From: Triatoma infestans | Lineage: Eukaryota > Arthropoda > Insecta > Hemiptera > Reduviidae | Assembly (NCBI GenBank): GCA_011037195.1 | Contig: JAAEAF010001097.1 | Coordinates: 62,001-126,000 of the forward strand | Reading direction: 5' to 3' | Length of the DNA: 64,000 bases | Shown: positions 35,932 to 46,600 of the stretch, piece by piece | How positions within the stretch are numbered: position 1 is the first letter of the stretch | Layout: each line of letters starts with the position of its first letter | Made by a program: the position numbers and the translations under genes | Notes under the pieces: model-generated | The model's input: only the letters and a program-made list of their open reading frames with translations | The model's database searches: none | Told to the model about the DNA's origin: nothing

Positions 35932-36864
35932 ATGCCTAACAGCTTAAAAAATTACTTTAGCCCTAAAGAGAGTAAGCAATCTGGTAGGCCGCTGAAAAGG
36001 AGTTTTAGCTCTCCTGAAAATATAAATAAAGTCATTAAAAAACATCAGAGCCTATTTGAAGAACCAAATATGGGTACCCCAAAAAAAGGTAGTGATGAAA
36101 TAGGTAAGATGTCTATGGATAAGGTAATGGCTTCTTTTAGTGCTTTATTAGACTCTAAAAATTATGCGACTAAGAGCGACTTAACACTAATAGAAGAAAC
36201 AATAAAAGTGGTTAAAGAGGAAAATGTTCTCATGAAAAAGGAAATAGAAATTTTAAAAGTAAAAGATGCTAGAAGAGAATCTCAGCTAAATAATTTGGAA
36301 AATTATGTTAAAGGTAAAAACCTAATTTTTAGAGGGTTAGATGTAAAAAATGATAGCGATTATAAGGATCAAGTTAGTTTATTCTGTCAAGAAGTTTTAG
36401 GAATAGAGGAGAGAAAATTGGATTTAATTGAGGCACATCTTATTGGCCGTAAAACTGAGAAAAATAATATTATTATAGCTTATTTCTCAACTTATTTGGC
36501 CACAGTTTCAATTCTTAAGAGAACAAGCCGTCTGAAAGGCACTCCTTTTGTTGTTCACCGAGATTATTCATACGGAACTAGAATGAGGAGAGCAAAATTG
36601 TCTGTGATTAAAAAGGAGGTGCAACGGTTAAATAATAATTTGAAAGTCTCTCTATTAGGTGATCGTATGGCCATAGAACGTCATATTTTCGATTGGGATG
36701 ATACGAAAGGCTTATTATACAACAATTGTGAAGATGGCGTGAAGAAGCTAATGGATATTTTTCATTTGGACTTAAAATCAACAGTTTTGAGAATGACGTC
36801 TAAACCAGATCAGCGTGATGCAAATCTGAGAGATGTTGCTGAGGCCATGGAAACGAGAAATTGA
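35932..36864 (+). CDS. LINE ORF1 protein (coiled coil plus RRM-like)
   Basis: 310 codons, starting ATG CCT AAC. The N terminus is basic with SPKES and KRSFSSPEN. Residues about 60-125 form a Lys/Glu-rich coiled coil (EETIKVVKEENVLMKKEIEI). NLIFRGLDV (about 130-138) begins an RRM-like fold, and the C-terminal half resembles the L1 ORF1p/transposase_22 nucleic-acid-binding region. It is intact. It ends at TGA 36862-36864; the next 15 codons and then ORF2 continue in the same frame without another stop. Confidence 0.82.
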   Translation: MPNSLKNYFSPKESKQSGRPLKRSFSSPENINKVIKKHQSLFEEPNMGTPKKGSDEIGKMSMDKVMASFSALLDSKNYATKSDLTLIEETIKVVKEENVLMKKEIEILKVKDARRESQLNNLENYVKGKNLIFRGLDVKNDSDYKDQVSLFCQEVLGIEERKLDLIEAHLIGRKTEKNNIIIAYFSTYLATVSILKRTSRLKGTPFVVHRDYSYGTRMRRAKLSVIKKEVQRLNNNLKVSLLGDRMAIERHIFDWDDTKGLLYNNCEDGVKKLMDIFHLDLKSTVLRMTSKPDQRDANLRDVAEAMETRN

Positions 36865-39800
36865 GATAAGTCCGTCTGTCAGAAAGGTATTTTAATTGAA
36901 AAATTTGAGTTGTTTAAAATTGTATATTACAATATTAATGGATTGAAAAGTAAAAGAAAAGATTTTGATTTTTTAAATTACATTAGCGAATTTGATATTT
37001 TTTTGTTATCAGAAACACATGTTTTAAAGGAGGAAATTATTTTATTTAAAAATTGTTTTTCACTGTTTGAATTATTTTGGGTTCCCGCTTATAAAAATAA
37101 TTTATTTGGAAGAGGTATTGGGGGATTTCTTTTTGGTTGTAAACGTGGAAGCTTCAAGTTTAAAGATATTTGTTTTTTGACTTTTGAAAATATTTTTGTA
37201 ATTAGAATTTTAGTTAATAATAAGTTGTTACATATTCTTCCAGTTTATCTCAATTCCGGAAATTGGGAATGCGAATTTAATAATATAAACCAATTGTTAA
37301 ATCAGAAAGATTATTCCTCTCTTATATTTATGGGTGATTGTAATGCAAGGGTAGGGGAGCAACAAATCATTCCAGATGAAATATTTTGCAATTATCCAGA
37401 ACTTGTTAAAGCAGACTGTAGTACGGTTAGGAAATCCAAAGATGTAAAATTGGATGCCAGGGGTAAGAAATTAATAGAATTTTTTGATTTATATAATTTA
37501 GTAATACTTAATGGTCGTACCCCAGGTGATATGTTAGGAGAATTCATCTACATCAGTTCAAATGGTTGTTCGGTAATAGATTTGTGCTCAGTTACATCTG
37601 ATTTGATTCCTAGAATAGAGAATTTTCAAGTAGGCAAGCAAGTATTTTCGGATCATTTACCGATTGTTTTGCACATATATTGTAATGAGATTTGTAATGA
37701 TGATGATGTATTACCTCTTCTGCCAAAATTGCAATGGAATAATAACATGAAATGTGGCTTTGAGGAAAAACTGAAGAGGCAATTAGAAACATTTGATATA
37801 TCTTCTGTGAATGTTTTAACCCTTACAGATTACTTAATTCACTGCATTTGGGAATGTGTGCCAAGCAGAATAGTTAAGCAAAAAAATAAATTATTGAATT
37901 TTAAAGCTCGTAACGGGTGGTTTGACGGGGACTGTTTGAAGGCCAGGTGTAGATCCTTTAGTTTGCTTAAGTTATTTAGAAAAACGAATTCTACAATGGT
38001 GAAGGCTGCTTATTTAAGAGAAAATAGATTATACAAAGCCTTATGTAAGAAAAAAGAAATCGACTTTTTTAAAACTACGGGTGATCAGATTAGTTCAGTT
38101 AAAGATAGCAGACAATTTTGGAAATTAGTGAATAGATGTAAAAATAAAGCGCATTTGTGTAGTAATAAGATAGTCCCCAGTGTCTGGCGTGATTATTTTA
38201 TCAGTTTGTACAATCCAGGCTGGGACACTTCACCGATACTATGGGTGGAACCATCAGTAGTAGATCCTAGTCTTGACTGTCCTTTTAAGGAGGAAGAACT
38301 CTCTTTGGTATTGAGTCAGGCTAAAGATAATAAAGCACCTGGAACAGATAGAGTGCCAAGCGAATTTTTGAAAAATTCACCTAAAATATTCCAAGATTAC
38401 CTGTTATACCATTTAATGAATTCTATAATCGTGGTATAGTCCCAACGAGTTTTGGTGAGTCCATTGTTTTCCCAATTTTTAAAAAAGGGGATTTGGGGTC
38501 TCCTAGCAACTACAGAGGGATTAGTTTCTTAAATTCGGTCTGTAAGATTTATACTGCTCTCTTGCTTTTAAGGTTAAATGCATGGGTTGAAAGTAGAAAT
38601 TTGTGGAAGGGAATTAATCAAGCCGGGTTTAGAAAAGGCCATTCGGCTATCGATCATGTTTTCTCGCTTGTTAATATTATTCACCTAAAATGGAAACAGC
38701 GAAAGAAAAAGGTATATGCTCTGTTTGTCGACTTTAAGGCGGCTTTCGACAGTGTGGACCGCAATGCCCTTTTATATAAATTGTACACTTTGGGTCTTTC
38801 TAGCAAGTTTGTTAATGCCATAAAAAGCTTATATTGCAAAACGGAGGCATCGGTATGGTGTAACGGAGGTCTCTCCCCAAGTTTTGTTACAGAGATGGGA
38901 GTTAGACAAGGTTGCTTGTTAAGCCCACTACTTTTCGCTTTATACATACTTGATTTGCCCGAATATGTTGGTGGAGGACTTATGGTTGGCCAGACTAAAG
39001 TAAATATCTTAATGTATGCTGATGATATCGTTCTACTGGCAGAAGACGCTAAAGTTCTTCAAGTGATGATTCAGCGACTGGGTAAATATGCCGATTATTG
39101 GAATCTCCGTATTAATCTTGAAAAGACCAAGATTGTCATTTTTAGGAAATGTGGTCAGAGAAACTGTGCGGGTGAAAAGTGGTCATATAAAGGAGAGCCA
39201 ATTGAGGTTGTAAGAAGTTACAATTATTTGGGTATTAACTTGAACTCGACATTAAATTTTAAACTGCATATAAAAGAGAAATTAATTGTGGGAAGACGCT
39301 GTGTTGGAAGTGTATGGTATAATTTTATTAAAAATAATCGGATCAGTTTACCCGCCAAGTATAAGATTTTCGATGCTGTAATTCGATCTGTCTGCTGTTA
39401 TGGATGTCAAGTCTGGGGTTATGAACTATTCGAAGATGCGGAAAAACTGCAAAGATTTTTTATAAAAAGATTATTTAATCTACCGAGAAACTGTCCAACA
39501 TATTTCTTGCATTTGGAAACGGGAAGGGGTACTCTCTTCGTTTTGCCTTGAAGCTGCATTTCTCCTATGTTTTAAACGTTCTGCTTAATCATTCGAAGGA
39601 TCGATTAACGTACCTAGTTGCAATGCAAGTAGTAAAGAACAAGGTTTCTTGGTTTCAAAGTTGGCTGCGGTTGGCAGAGAGGTTTAATATATTATTGGAT
39701 AGCTACCCTAGCAATATATGGAAACAACAAACGAACAATTTATTGTCTGCAGTTATGCAAAACGAGAAAGAGGAATTTCTGTTCCTTGCCAAACATGCAC

Positions 39801-40168
39801 AGTATCATGAACAGTTTAAATTTCTGCAGTTTAATATTTCTTACATGAGTGAAACATTAAGCTTGGAATATAAAATATTGTTATTTAAAATACGGGGAGA
39901 AATGCTTAATCTAAATTATAAGCCATGGCTTACTGGAACTAATTTTACATGCTCATTGTGTAATTTAAATAAAATTGAAAGTACATTCCATTTTATTGCC
40001 GAATGCCCAATTTTCAGTGATTATAGATTCCGTTATTTCAATAAAAGTTCCTTATCCCAACAAGAATTTGTCTTTTTAATAAATGGGAGTAATTGGTTGA
40101 ATTTAGCGTTGTATACAAAATATGCATTAATGTATAGAAGCATGCTTGTGGCTGAATTCAATTATTAA
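36865..40168 (+). pseudogene. LINE ORF2 (APE and RT), two frameshifts
   Basis: APE endonuclease followed by reverse transcriptase. The frame is open straight after the ORF1 TGA. The APE begins at about 36913 (FKIVYYNINGLK), with SETH, FMGDCNARVG and SDHLPIVLH. RT has KAPGTDRVPSEF, then a frameshift at about 38410-38420, SNYRGISFL, FVDFKAAFDSV, GVRQGCLLSPLL and LMYADDIVLLA. A second frameshift near 39525 leads to SLRFALKLHFSY and the C-terminal CSLCN...FHFIAECP zinc region, ending at 40168. No ATG precedes the APE catalytic Asn and Glu; the first in-frame ATG is 37330. No RNase H domain is seen. Confidence 0.88.
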
Positions 40169-40765
40169 GTTTAATTATAATACTAATAATAAAGAATCAA
40201 GTTGTGTAATCCTTTAAGGTAGCACTTCATTTTATTGTTATAATAATATACTTATTTTTATTTATTTATCAGGTTTATAGTTTAATTTTGAATACATGTA
40301 AAGTGTAGACTCTGACAGACGGTTTAAGACCATGTCATATAGATGTCTGAAATATAATTTTGTATAGCTGTATTTATTTTGTAATAAAGCATCATTCATT
40401 CATTCATTCATTCATTCACACTGACAAAACGATTGCAGACTTTCCAAAACAAGGTACTCATTTGCACTCAACGCTCCCTGGTTTGTCAGAAACACACAAA
40501 CACACAGCCAGATATATACACACACATGACTAAACTTACAGACAATTTCTTCCTAACGCTTCACACACTACCCTCAGCTTCACATTACCACATAGGCGAG
40601 CCTACTTCATCCAGACGATTAAAACCCAGACTGTATCAACATCTCTGACAAAACTCATCTTTGTTTTATTGTTTCTTTATCTTTCAATAGCCCTATGTGT
40701 AAAGCTCTAAGCGAGCTGGCCCATAATAATTTGTAAATATATATAAAAAAAAGAAGAAGTTAGTT

Positions 40766-42082
40766 ACGGGTATTGAATCATTGTATATGTAACATATATG
40801 TATATATAAATCATAAAAAGTAATTTATGAACAATTCCCTAGACAGCAATTCCTTGCGAGGAGAAGCTCTTCCACAGATGAAAGGGGATTATAATATTAG
40901 ATTTTCGTGCTAATTTTATGTGTTTGTCAACTTTCCCGAGGTGGGTCTATCCCTCTAGTCGAAAATACTATATTTTCCCCTTAGTTTTTTCAATAATTAC
41001 TCCGATTTTTATTTTTAACTTAGTATATTAACTATGTATTTAAAAGGCATACCACTTTTATTTGAATTTTTACAGGAATTCCTTATAATTTGATTCATTC
41101 TTTTGAACCGGAGAAATACCTTTAAAAAACAGTCTATTAGGGATAGATATAAAACAATAGTAAACTTGAGGCGACTTTTTCTCCTAGTGCAGTGCACTGC
41201 GACCAAAAGAGGTCTGTGGTGCCACTCCGTTGTCGGTAGTATGCTGACAACATTCTTGCAGGTATTACAGCTATATACAATAACCATATCAGTTTTACTC
41301 TATAACTTTGTTTTGTTTATTGGACTTAAAAACTTATACAAATTCTTATCGATATTATTCCTATATTTTAATTATTATATAATATTATTAATACAATCAT
41401 ATTTCATATCAGTTTTATTCATTGGTTATACAATTAACCTGATCCTCCGAAAAACACAGTCATAACAACAAACAGAATTATCGAGACTTAGTACCGTGAA
41501 GAATGTTGTGATAGGCATATAATCTATAATCAAGTATAAGATATAATCTTCCTTAGTTTTGATTAGCACATAAATCACAATTCTCAATATAATTTTCTCA
41601 AAGAACGGTATTTTTCTTATAATATTGCAATAAATCAGAATATAATCTTTCTGAAGTAAAATAAGGACATTAGATCATTCTTTATTGATACCAAAAAAAG
41701 ACTACGATTTCATTGTCATCTATCGATAAAATATTCTGTATAATATGTGCGCTGCAAGCCCCTGCAAAAGATAACATTTAACTTCGATAAGAATATTTGA
41801 TTATTTCTTGGAAATTAGAGAATATTCTCCAAAAGTTTCTGCATTGTTGTACATAATTTTATGGGATGGGGTATCACAAAATTTCGTAACGAGATGGTTA
41901 AGAGAGGTTACTCCTATTAAGGTTACTAGTTAAATTTTGGGGTATGTGTAATGTTCATAATTGTTTATTTATTTATTTTTTAATAGTCATGTTAATTAAC
42001 TTTTTATTTTTGTAAATAATAAATTAATTAGTAATTAATGCCTTCATATTGAAGCTAGCCTATACAAGGTAACAGATGTGAC
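40766..42082. other. intergenic, upstream of POLR3K
   Basis: AT-rich. Contains one copy (40889-40972) of a short direct repeat also found at 42368-42445 in the POLR3K intron. The promoter of the POLR3K-YRDC-PLEKHM1 cluster should lie near 41900-42080. I see no clear core motif and no other gene; the 41103-41465 open frame has no recognisable product. Confidence 0.4.
40889..40972 (+). repeat. short dispersed repeat, copy 1
   Basis: Contains ATTTTCGTGCTAATTTTATG, then TTGTCAACTTTCCCGAGGTG and CCTCTAGTCGAAAATAC. A close copy is at 42368-42445, in the same orientation. Both copies have the odd GC-rich core CCCGAGGTGGG within AT-rich sequence. The family is not identified. Confidence 0.65.
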
Positions 42083-42836
42083 ATGTTATTCTGCCCAACG
42101 TGCAGCAGTTTATTAATAATAGAAGAATATATTGGTCATTTAAGGTATAAATGCAGAGCATGTCCATACAATTTCAATATTACAAGTAGGACAAGTAATA
42201 AGACTTATCCTAAACTTAAGGTTCGTACACTTCTAATATTGTGTAACTAATGTTTAGTTATTTCATTTTTGGAATTTAATAGAAGCAATTATATACTTTT
42301 ATTGGTAAGATTTTCATAAAATGATTAAACTTGATTTTTTTGCATTACTTTTGATATAAGAAATGCTACAATATTATATTTTCGTGCTAATTTTATGTTT
42401 TTGTCAACTTTTCCGAGGTGGGAATTCCCTCTAGTCGAAAATACTTTTTTAATTATTTTAATTCTGTTTTTAAATTGGTAATTTTTATGATGTAGTTTTT
42501 TAAAAAAAGACAGTGAATAATGTTTGAATTCTTCTCTTTGTTTTCGTATAAATCCCCTCAGAAATTAGTTTTTTAAGAAATATATTTAGATTCTGTTTTT
42601 CGTTAATCTTGACCTATTTCACTACTGAAGTAAGTTTATTTTATTTGTAGGAAATTGATGACGTTCTTGGTGGCGCTTCTGCCTGGGAGAATGTGGATGC
42701 TACTGACGAACGATGCCCAGTGTGTTCTCACTCTAGGGCATATTTCATGCAAATACAGACGCGTTCTGCTGATGAACCAATGACTACATTCTATAAATGC
42801 TGCAGTCCAACGTGTGGACATAGATGGCGTGATTAG
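42083..42836 (+). CDS. POLR3K: RNA polymerase III subunit RPC10 (POLR3K)
   Basis: TFIIS-like small subunit of Pol III needed for termination and RNA cleavage. Two exons, 42083-42220 and 42651-42836, encode 107 residues (human 108). N-terminal zinc ribbon: C4/C7 and C24/C27. The linker VLGGASAWENVD is conserved. The C-terminal ribbon uses C68/C71 and C96/C101 and includes QTRSADEPMTTFYKC, whose D87-E88 pair acts in transcript cleavage. It ends CGHRWRD, as in other species. The stop TAG is followed directly by the YRDC ATG with no base between, so a shared transcript is likely. Confidence 0.97.
42368..42445 (+). repeat. short dispersed repeat, copy 2 (POLR3K intron)
   Basis: Second copy of the repeat at 40889-40972, with TTTTCGTGCTAATTTTATG and TTTTCCGAGGTGGGAATTCC, CTCTAGTCGAAAATAC. 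It lies in the single intron of POLR3K. Confidence 0.65.
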
Positions 42837-43601
42837 ATGCGCTTTTTTGTCATAATAAGTTTTTCAATGTTAAATAGACTGTGTTATCAATTAAGACATT
42901 ATATTAGAGCTGCCAAATCAACGTTAACTACTAAACAGGTGTTTTTAAATAATGATATGTCTAATTTAGTACCAGTTTCAGAAGATGCTGTTGATATTGC
43001 GGTGAAATTTTTGCAAAAAGGTGAATTGATTGCTTTGCCGACAGACACTGTGTACGGTCTAGCTGTTGACACACAGAATACAAACGCTATAAAGAAACTT
43101 TACCAAGTGAAGGGAAGGCATTTTAATAAACCAATCGCCATTTGCATAAATAAAGTTGAGGATATAAATTTGTGGGGTGTTACTGATTCAGTGCCTACAG
43201 AACTATTAAACGCTCTTTTACCAGGTCCAGTGACAATTCTATTAGAAAGAACAAATGGACTTAATGGTAATCTAAATCCAGGCATAAATAAAATTGGAAT
43301 TAGAATACCAAATAGTGATTTTATAAGGAAAATTACTGAGAACTTTGGATCTGCGATAGCTTTGACTAGTGCAAATCTAAGCAATGAGCCTAGCACTCTT
43401 TATCCAGATGAATTCAGACCTTTATGGCCTCTGGTAGGAGTGGTGTTCGATGGAGGTAATATTGAAGGAAGTAATTCTCGTGCAGGTTCCACAATTATAG
43501 ATTTATCTAGGAAGGGAACGTATAAAATAGCGCGTGAGGGAAGTGCATTAAACAACACGATAAGTATTTTACATGAATACGGCCTAAAAAAGAACAAATA
43601 A
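42837..43601 (+). CDS. YRDC: threonylcarbamoyl-AMP synthase (YRDC/Sua5)
   Basis: Makes threonylcarbamoyl-AMP from threonine, bicarbonate and ATP, the first step of the t6A37 modification of ANN-decoding tRNAs. Single exon, 254 codons. YrdC-domain landmarks: PTDT (68-71) with VYGLA, KGR (92-94), LPGPVTILLER, IGIRIPN, TSANLS (177-182) and GSTIIDL (218-224). The Sua5 C-terminal domain is absent, as in animal YRDC. The first ~40 residues are hydrophobic and basic and could be a mitochondrial presequence; Met11 (nt 42867) is an alternative start. The ATG touches the POLR3K stop codon, and the stop is 3 nt before the PLEKHM1-like ATG. Confidence 0.96.
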   Translation: MRFFVIISFSMLNRLCYQLRHYIRAAKSTLTTKQVFLNNDMSNLVPVSEDAVDIAVKFLQKGELIALPTDTVYGLAVDTQNTNAIKKLYQVKGRHFNKPIAICINKVEDINLWGVTDSVPTELLNALLPGPVTILLERTNGLNGNLNPGINKIGIRIPNSDFIRKITENFGSAIALTSANLSNEPSTLYPDEFRPLWPLVGVVFDGGNIEGSNSRAGSTIIDLSRKGTYKIAREGSALNNTISILHEYGLKKNK

Positions 43602-43604
43602 AAC

Positions 43605-46600
43605 ATGAAATCACTGTTCCGAAGTTTAGAAATTCGTCGTCGGGACGAAATTATTAAAGAGACAATAACTTCTCAGTTAATGACTAGTGTAAAAGAGGTA
43701 CAATTAGAGAAAACTTTAGACAATGACTGTTATACGACTAGTGTGGAAGCTAGTAATTCTTTGTGTACCGTACTGGAAGCAATGTTCATCCACGGGATAA
43801 AGGAAACTATCGTTGATAGGATGTCCTCAATCATGGGCGATCCTGATATGAGGCCAGCTCCAGAGTTTTGGTCGCCAGTAATGGTTTTTACGCACAGAGA
43901 TATCATCAACCAGGTATTTCACATACTATTACCTAATACTAGAGTTTTATTATAGTATAACAATATTTGAATCTCCTTCTAGCGGAGTAACCACTTCTTT
44001 ACAGACTTTGGGTCCTGTTAGGTATCCCAGCCTCATAATACGAAAAACAAACCTAATTAGGTTTATGATTTTATCCGTATTCATTTAAATTTGTCAAGGA
44101 ACATAACTTGGTTACCTTAATAACAGTCACCACAATTATAAGGAAATTATTTATTATTTTTGTCACAATAAATTATCTGGAAAACGCTGTTCTAACTGTA
44201 TTCGTACTCAATTGCTCATTGTTTTTATAGAACCTAGTTTTTATCATTGCAAAGTGAATGAACTTTTGATTCTATGCCAACCAAAAAATGGATGTTGACC
44301 TTGCCGGCATACTTATCTTAGGTATTAGGGTGGTGCATCTCATGTAGATAGAAAATGGAATAGTTTATTATGTTAGGTAGATGTTAGTTTGGTCAACGGA
44401 ATGTCAATAATTAGTGCAAATTGCGAGTTAATTGGTCAACTTAATAATTTGCAATGACAATTTTGTGCAATGATACTCAATTTTAAAGGAAATATATCGG
44501 CCATATTTGTTCATAATTCATTATTTTTTGCAGAATTAGAATTTTTAATTTTACACTAAATTAAATTTCGATATGGATTATATGTCAAAACTGAATGTCA
44601 TTTTCGGTTTGACATACAATCAAAAATTAATTCACAATGTAAACGTAAAAGTTCTAGCTGTAAAAAAACATGATATTCAGGTGACCAATTAACGTATTCC
44701 TTGATGTTAGTGTTGTAATCCACAAAATTAATCAGTGGATTAATGATCAACATTTTTTGTCATATTTTGTTATAAAATATGAAGTAGCAATACTTCAATA
44801 ATTGCGGAAAGTGATGATGATGAAGAAAAACTACTTGTAATTTTTTCAAATAAAGATTTTATTGGGACATCTTGGGCTTGTGTTTTTGTGACTAAAATAT
44901 TACCAACAGTTCTCGCTCCCTCTCTCTTTATCAACATGATATTTTTGTAGAAATAACGCTGTGTTGTTTCAATTTTGCAGATTAACAAGATGAGTCAAAT
45001 AACAACAGACGTTGGAAGATGTCGTGCATGGATCAGAGTGGCATTAAATGATGGCCTATTTACGAGTTATTTAGAAGCGATTATTCAACAAAATAAAACT
45101 TTATTCCCATATTATAAGAAAACCGCTTTTTTACGAGATATTGAAACGGTTACTATTGCGATAAATGCTTTACAAGGTTTAGTAAAATTCAACTTTACAT
45201 ATCCAACAAATTCAAAGTTTCTAAATATATGGTCAAACAATCCGTTGCTATTAGCCGGAGTATGGACGCCTCCAATGAAAGAGTGTCCTATACCTTCTGG
45301 TATGGATATTGTTAAAAGTATTCCTGATGAAATGCCATCAATTCCTTATATACCACCACCTATAAATCATCGTACAGCTAATTATATTGATGAAGAAGAA
45401 GCTTTGAGAATTATACTGAATACACCAGTCGAAGGAAGTCCTATACAATCGCAATTGGATCTTTCAGAATCATGTGGTCCATCTTCCGCTTCTTCTCAAG
45501 ACTGTATTACGTCAGGTGAAGAATATCGGCCATCAGTAAAAGCAGTTGATCCATTGCATTCGATTTCTGAACGAATGTCCCAGTTAAGTGAAGTTCAGAA
45601 TAGTGTACAACAGACTAAGGACATTGATTCTGCAGAGCAGATTGAACAGTTAACGTCTAATGTTGAAGATACTCGCACCGAATTAGGTCCTTCAACCAGT
45701 GAAACAAAACCTAAAGAAATTACAAACAGTACACTATTGAGTTATCATAAAGTATTAGATAGTTATAATCCTAATTCGACTCCTTCGTTACAAGAACCTT
45801 CGTTACAGGAATTCATTCAAAGCTATGAACCTTCAATATCACTTAATGATAGTAAAGCGCAGCACAAAATGGAAATTGATGAAGAGGATCAGGTTAGTGG
45901 TTTATTGCATTGATAATTTTGGAGTAAAAGTTCTGTAAAATAAGATCCATTTAATCTAGTAATTTCCTTTCTTTGTTAGGTTTGTAAAATGGGATATGAA
46001 GTTATCGATGATACATCATTAACTTTGAATATTCCAGTAAGTTCACAAAGAATCGTATGTTTCTTAATTTTTAAGCTCGCATGAATAAGCTTCAAGCTAA
46101 ATGCTTAATAATACCACCAAGAAGTGATTATCCGCCGCCGTACAATAAAATTTGTTTTTCTTAATATGTTATGAAGTAACTCAATTTAACCATCGATATG
46201 AATATTATCCTGTTATCTTGGACTGTAATAGAGCAGGTGCAAACATCTCATCCAGTAGAATACGCAAGTGCCCCTAAAACCAGAGTCTCTATTCTGCTAA
46301 GGGGGAATTTTTGCTTGGCTATGTATGTCACTCTCGTGGTTGTTTGTTTAGAGCTCTTTTCTCATTCGTTATCATGTTTATAAAGCATTTTTTGCTTTCA
46401 ATACGGGTTTGCATGTACATTCTATGCGATTTATTCTTGGCTTTGCCTTAAGTTAAAAAATTTCAAATTATCTGATAGAACTCTTATAAGGTGAAAATTT
46501 CATCTTTGCAGGTATCCCAGATTAGGGCTGACAATACGCTTACACTGTCACCCATAACAACCCAGATATAAATAGGGCAACAGAGCAAAATGTTTGGGTA

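Larger units (their letters stand above)
35503..40416 (+). mobile_element. near full-length LINE nested in the Jockey-like element
   Basis: A 4.9-kb non-LTR retrotransposon flanked by ACACTGACAAAA (35491-35502 and 40418-40429). This 12-bp duplication can be extended to 13 by the preceding C. It has a 430-bp 5' UTR, ORF1, ORF2, and a 3' UTR ending in AATAAAGCATCATTC and an (ATTC)n tail (40392-40416). Only two frameshifts are needed to read ORF2 to its end, so the insertion is recent. Clade is not resolved by eye: an L1-ORF1-like coiled-coil/RRM protein with a CR1/Jockey-type ORF2 lacking RNase H. Confidence 0.92.
33062..40648 (+). pseudogene. Jockey-like ORF2 (APE and RT), broken and split
   Basis: Endonuclease/reverse transcriptase of the Jockey-like element. 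33062-33790 has the APE landmarks LVNWNANGLKSR, ITETH, LLLGDLNSKH and SDHLPV. It shifts frame near 33760, runs to a stop near 33900, and resumes through 34104-34373. RT begins at about 34380 with GLPNKKAPG. It has SYRPISLL, FLDVAAAFDTVWH, a frameshift near 34965 before PQGAIMSP, and YADDTM. The frame runs to TNTLTK at 35502, where the younger LINE is inserted, and continues at 40430-40648 (RLQTFQNKVL...). Several lesions make it inactive. Confidence 0.88.
31545..40753 (+). mobile_element. Jockey-like LINE, interrupted by a younger LINE
   Basis: The element itself is 31545-35502 plus 40430-40753. It is flanked by a 12-bp target duplication AAGAAGTTAGTT (31533-31544 and 40754-40765). ORF1 has retroviral-type zinc knuckles; ORF2 has APE endonuclease and RT. 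The 3' end is an A-rich tail (ATATATATAAAAAAAAG). ORF1 and ORF2 contain stops and several frameshifts, so the copy is old. The 4.9-kb LINE at 35503-40416 splits its ORF2 after the RT. Confidence 0.92.

Noticed and set aside
36862..36864. TGA as a selenocysteine codon in the LINE
   Set aside because: No SECIS-like structure was recognised and nothing suggests a Sec protein; readthrough, reinitiation or mutation are simpler.
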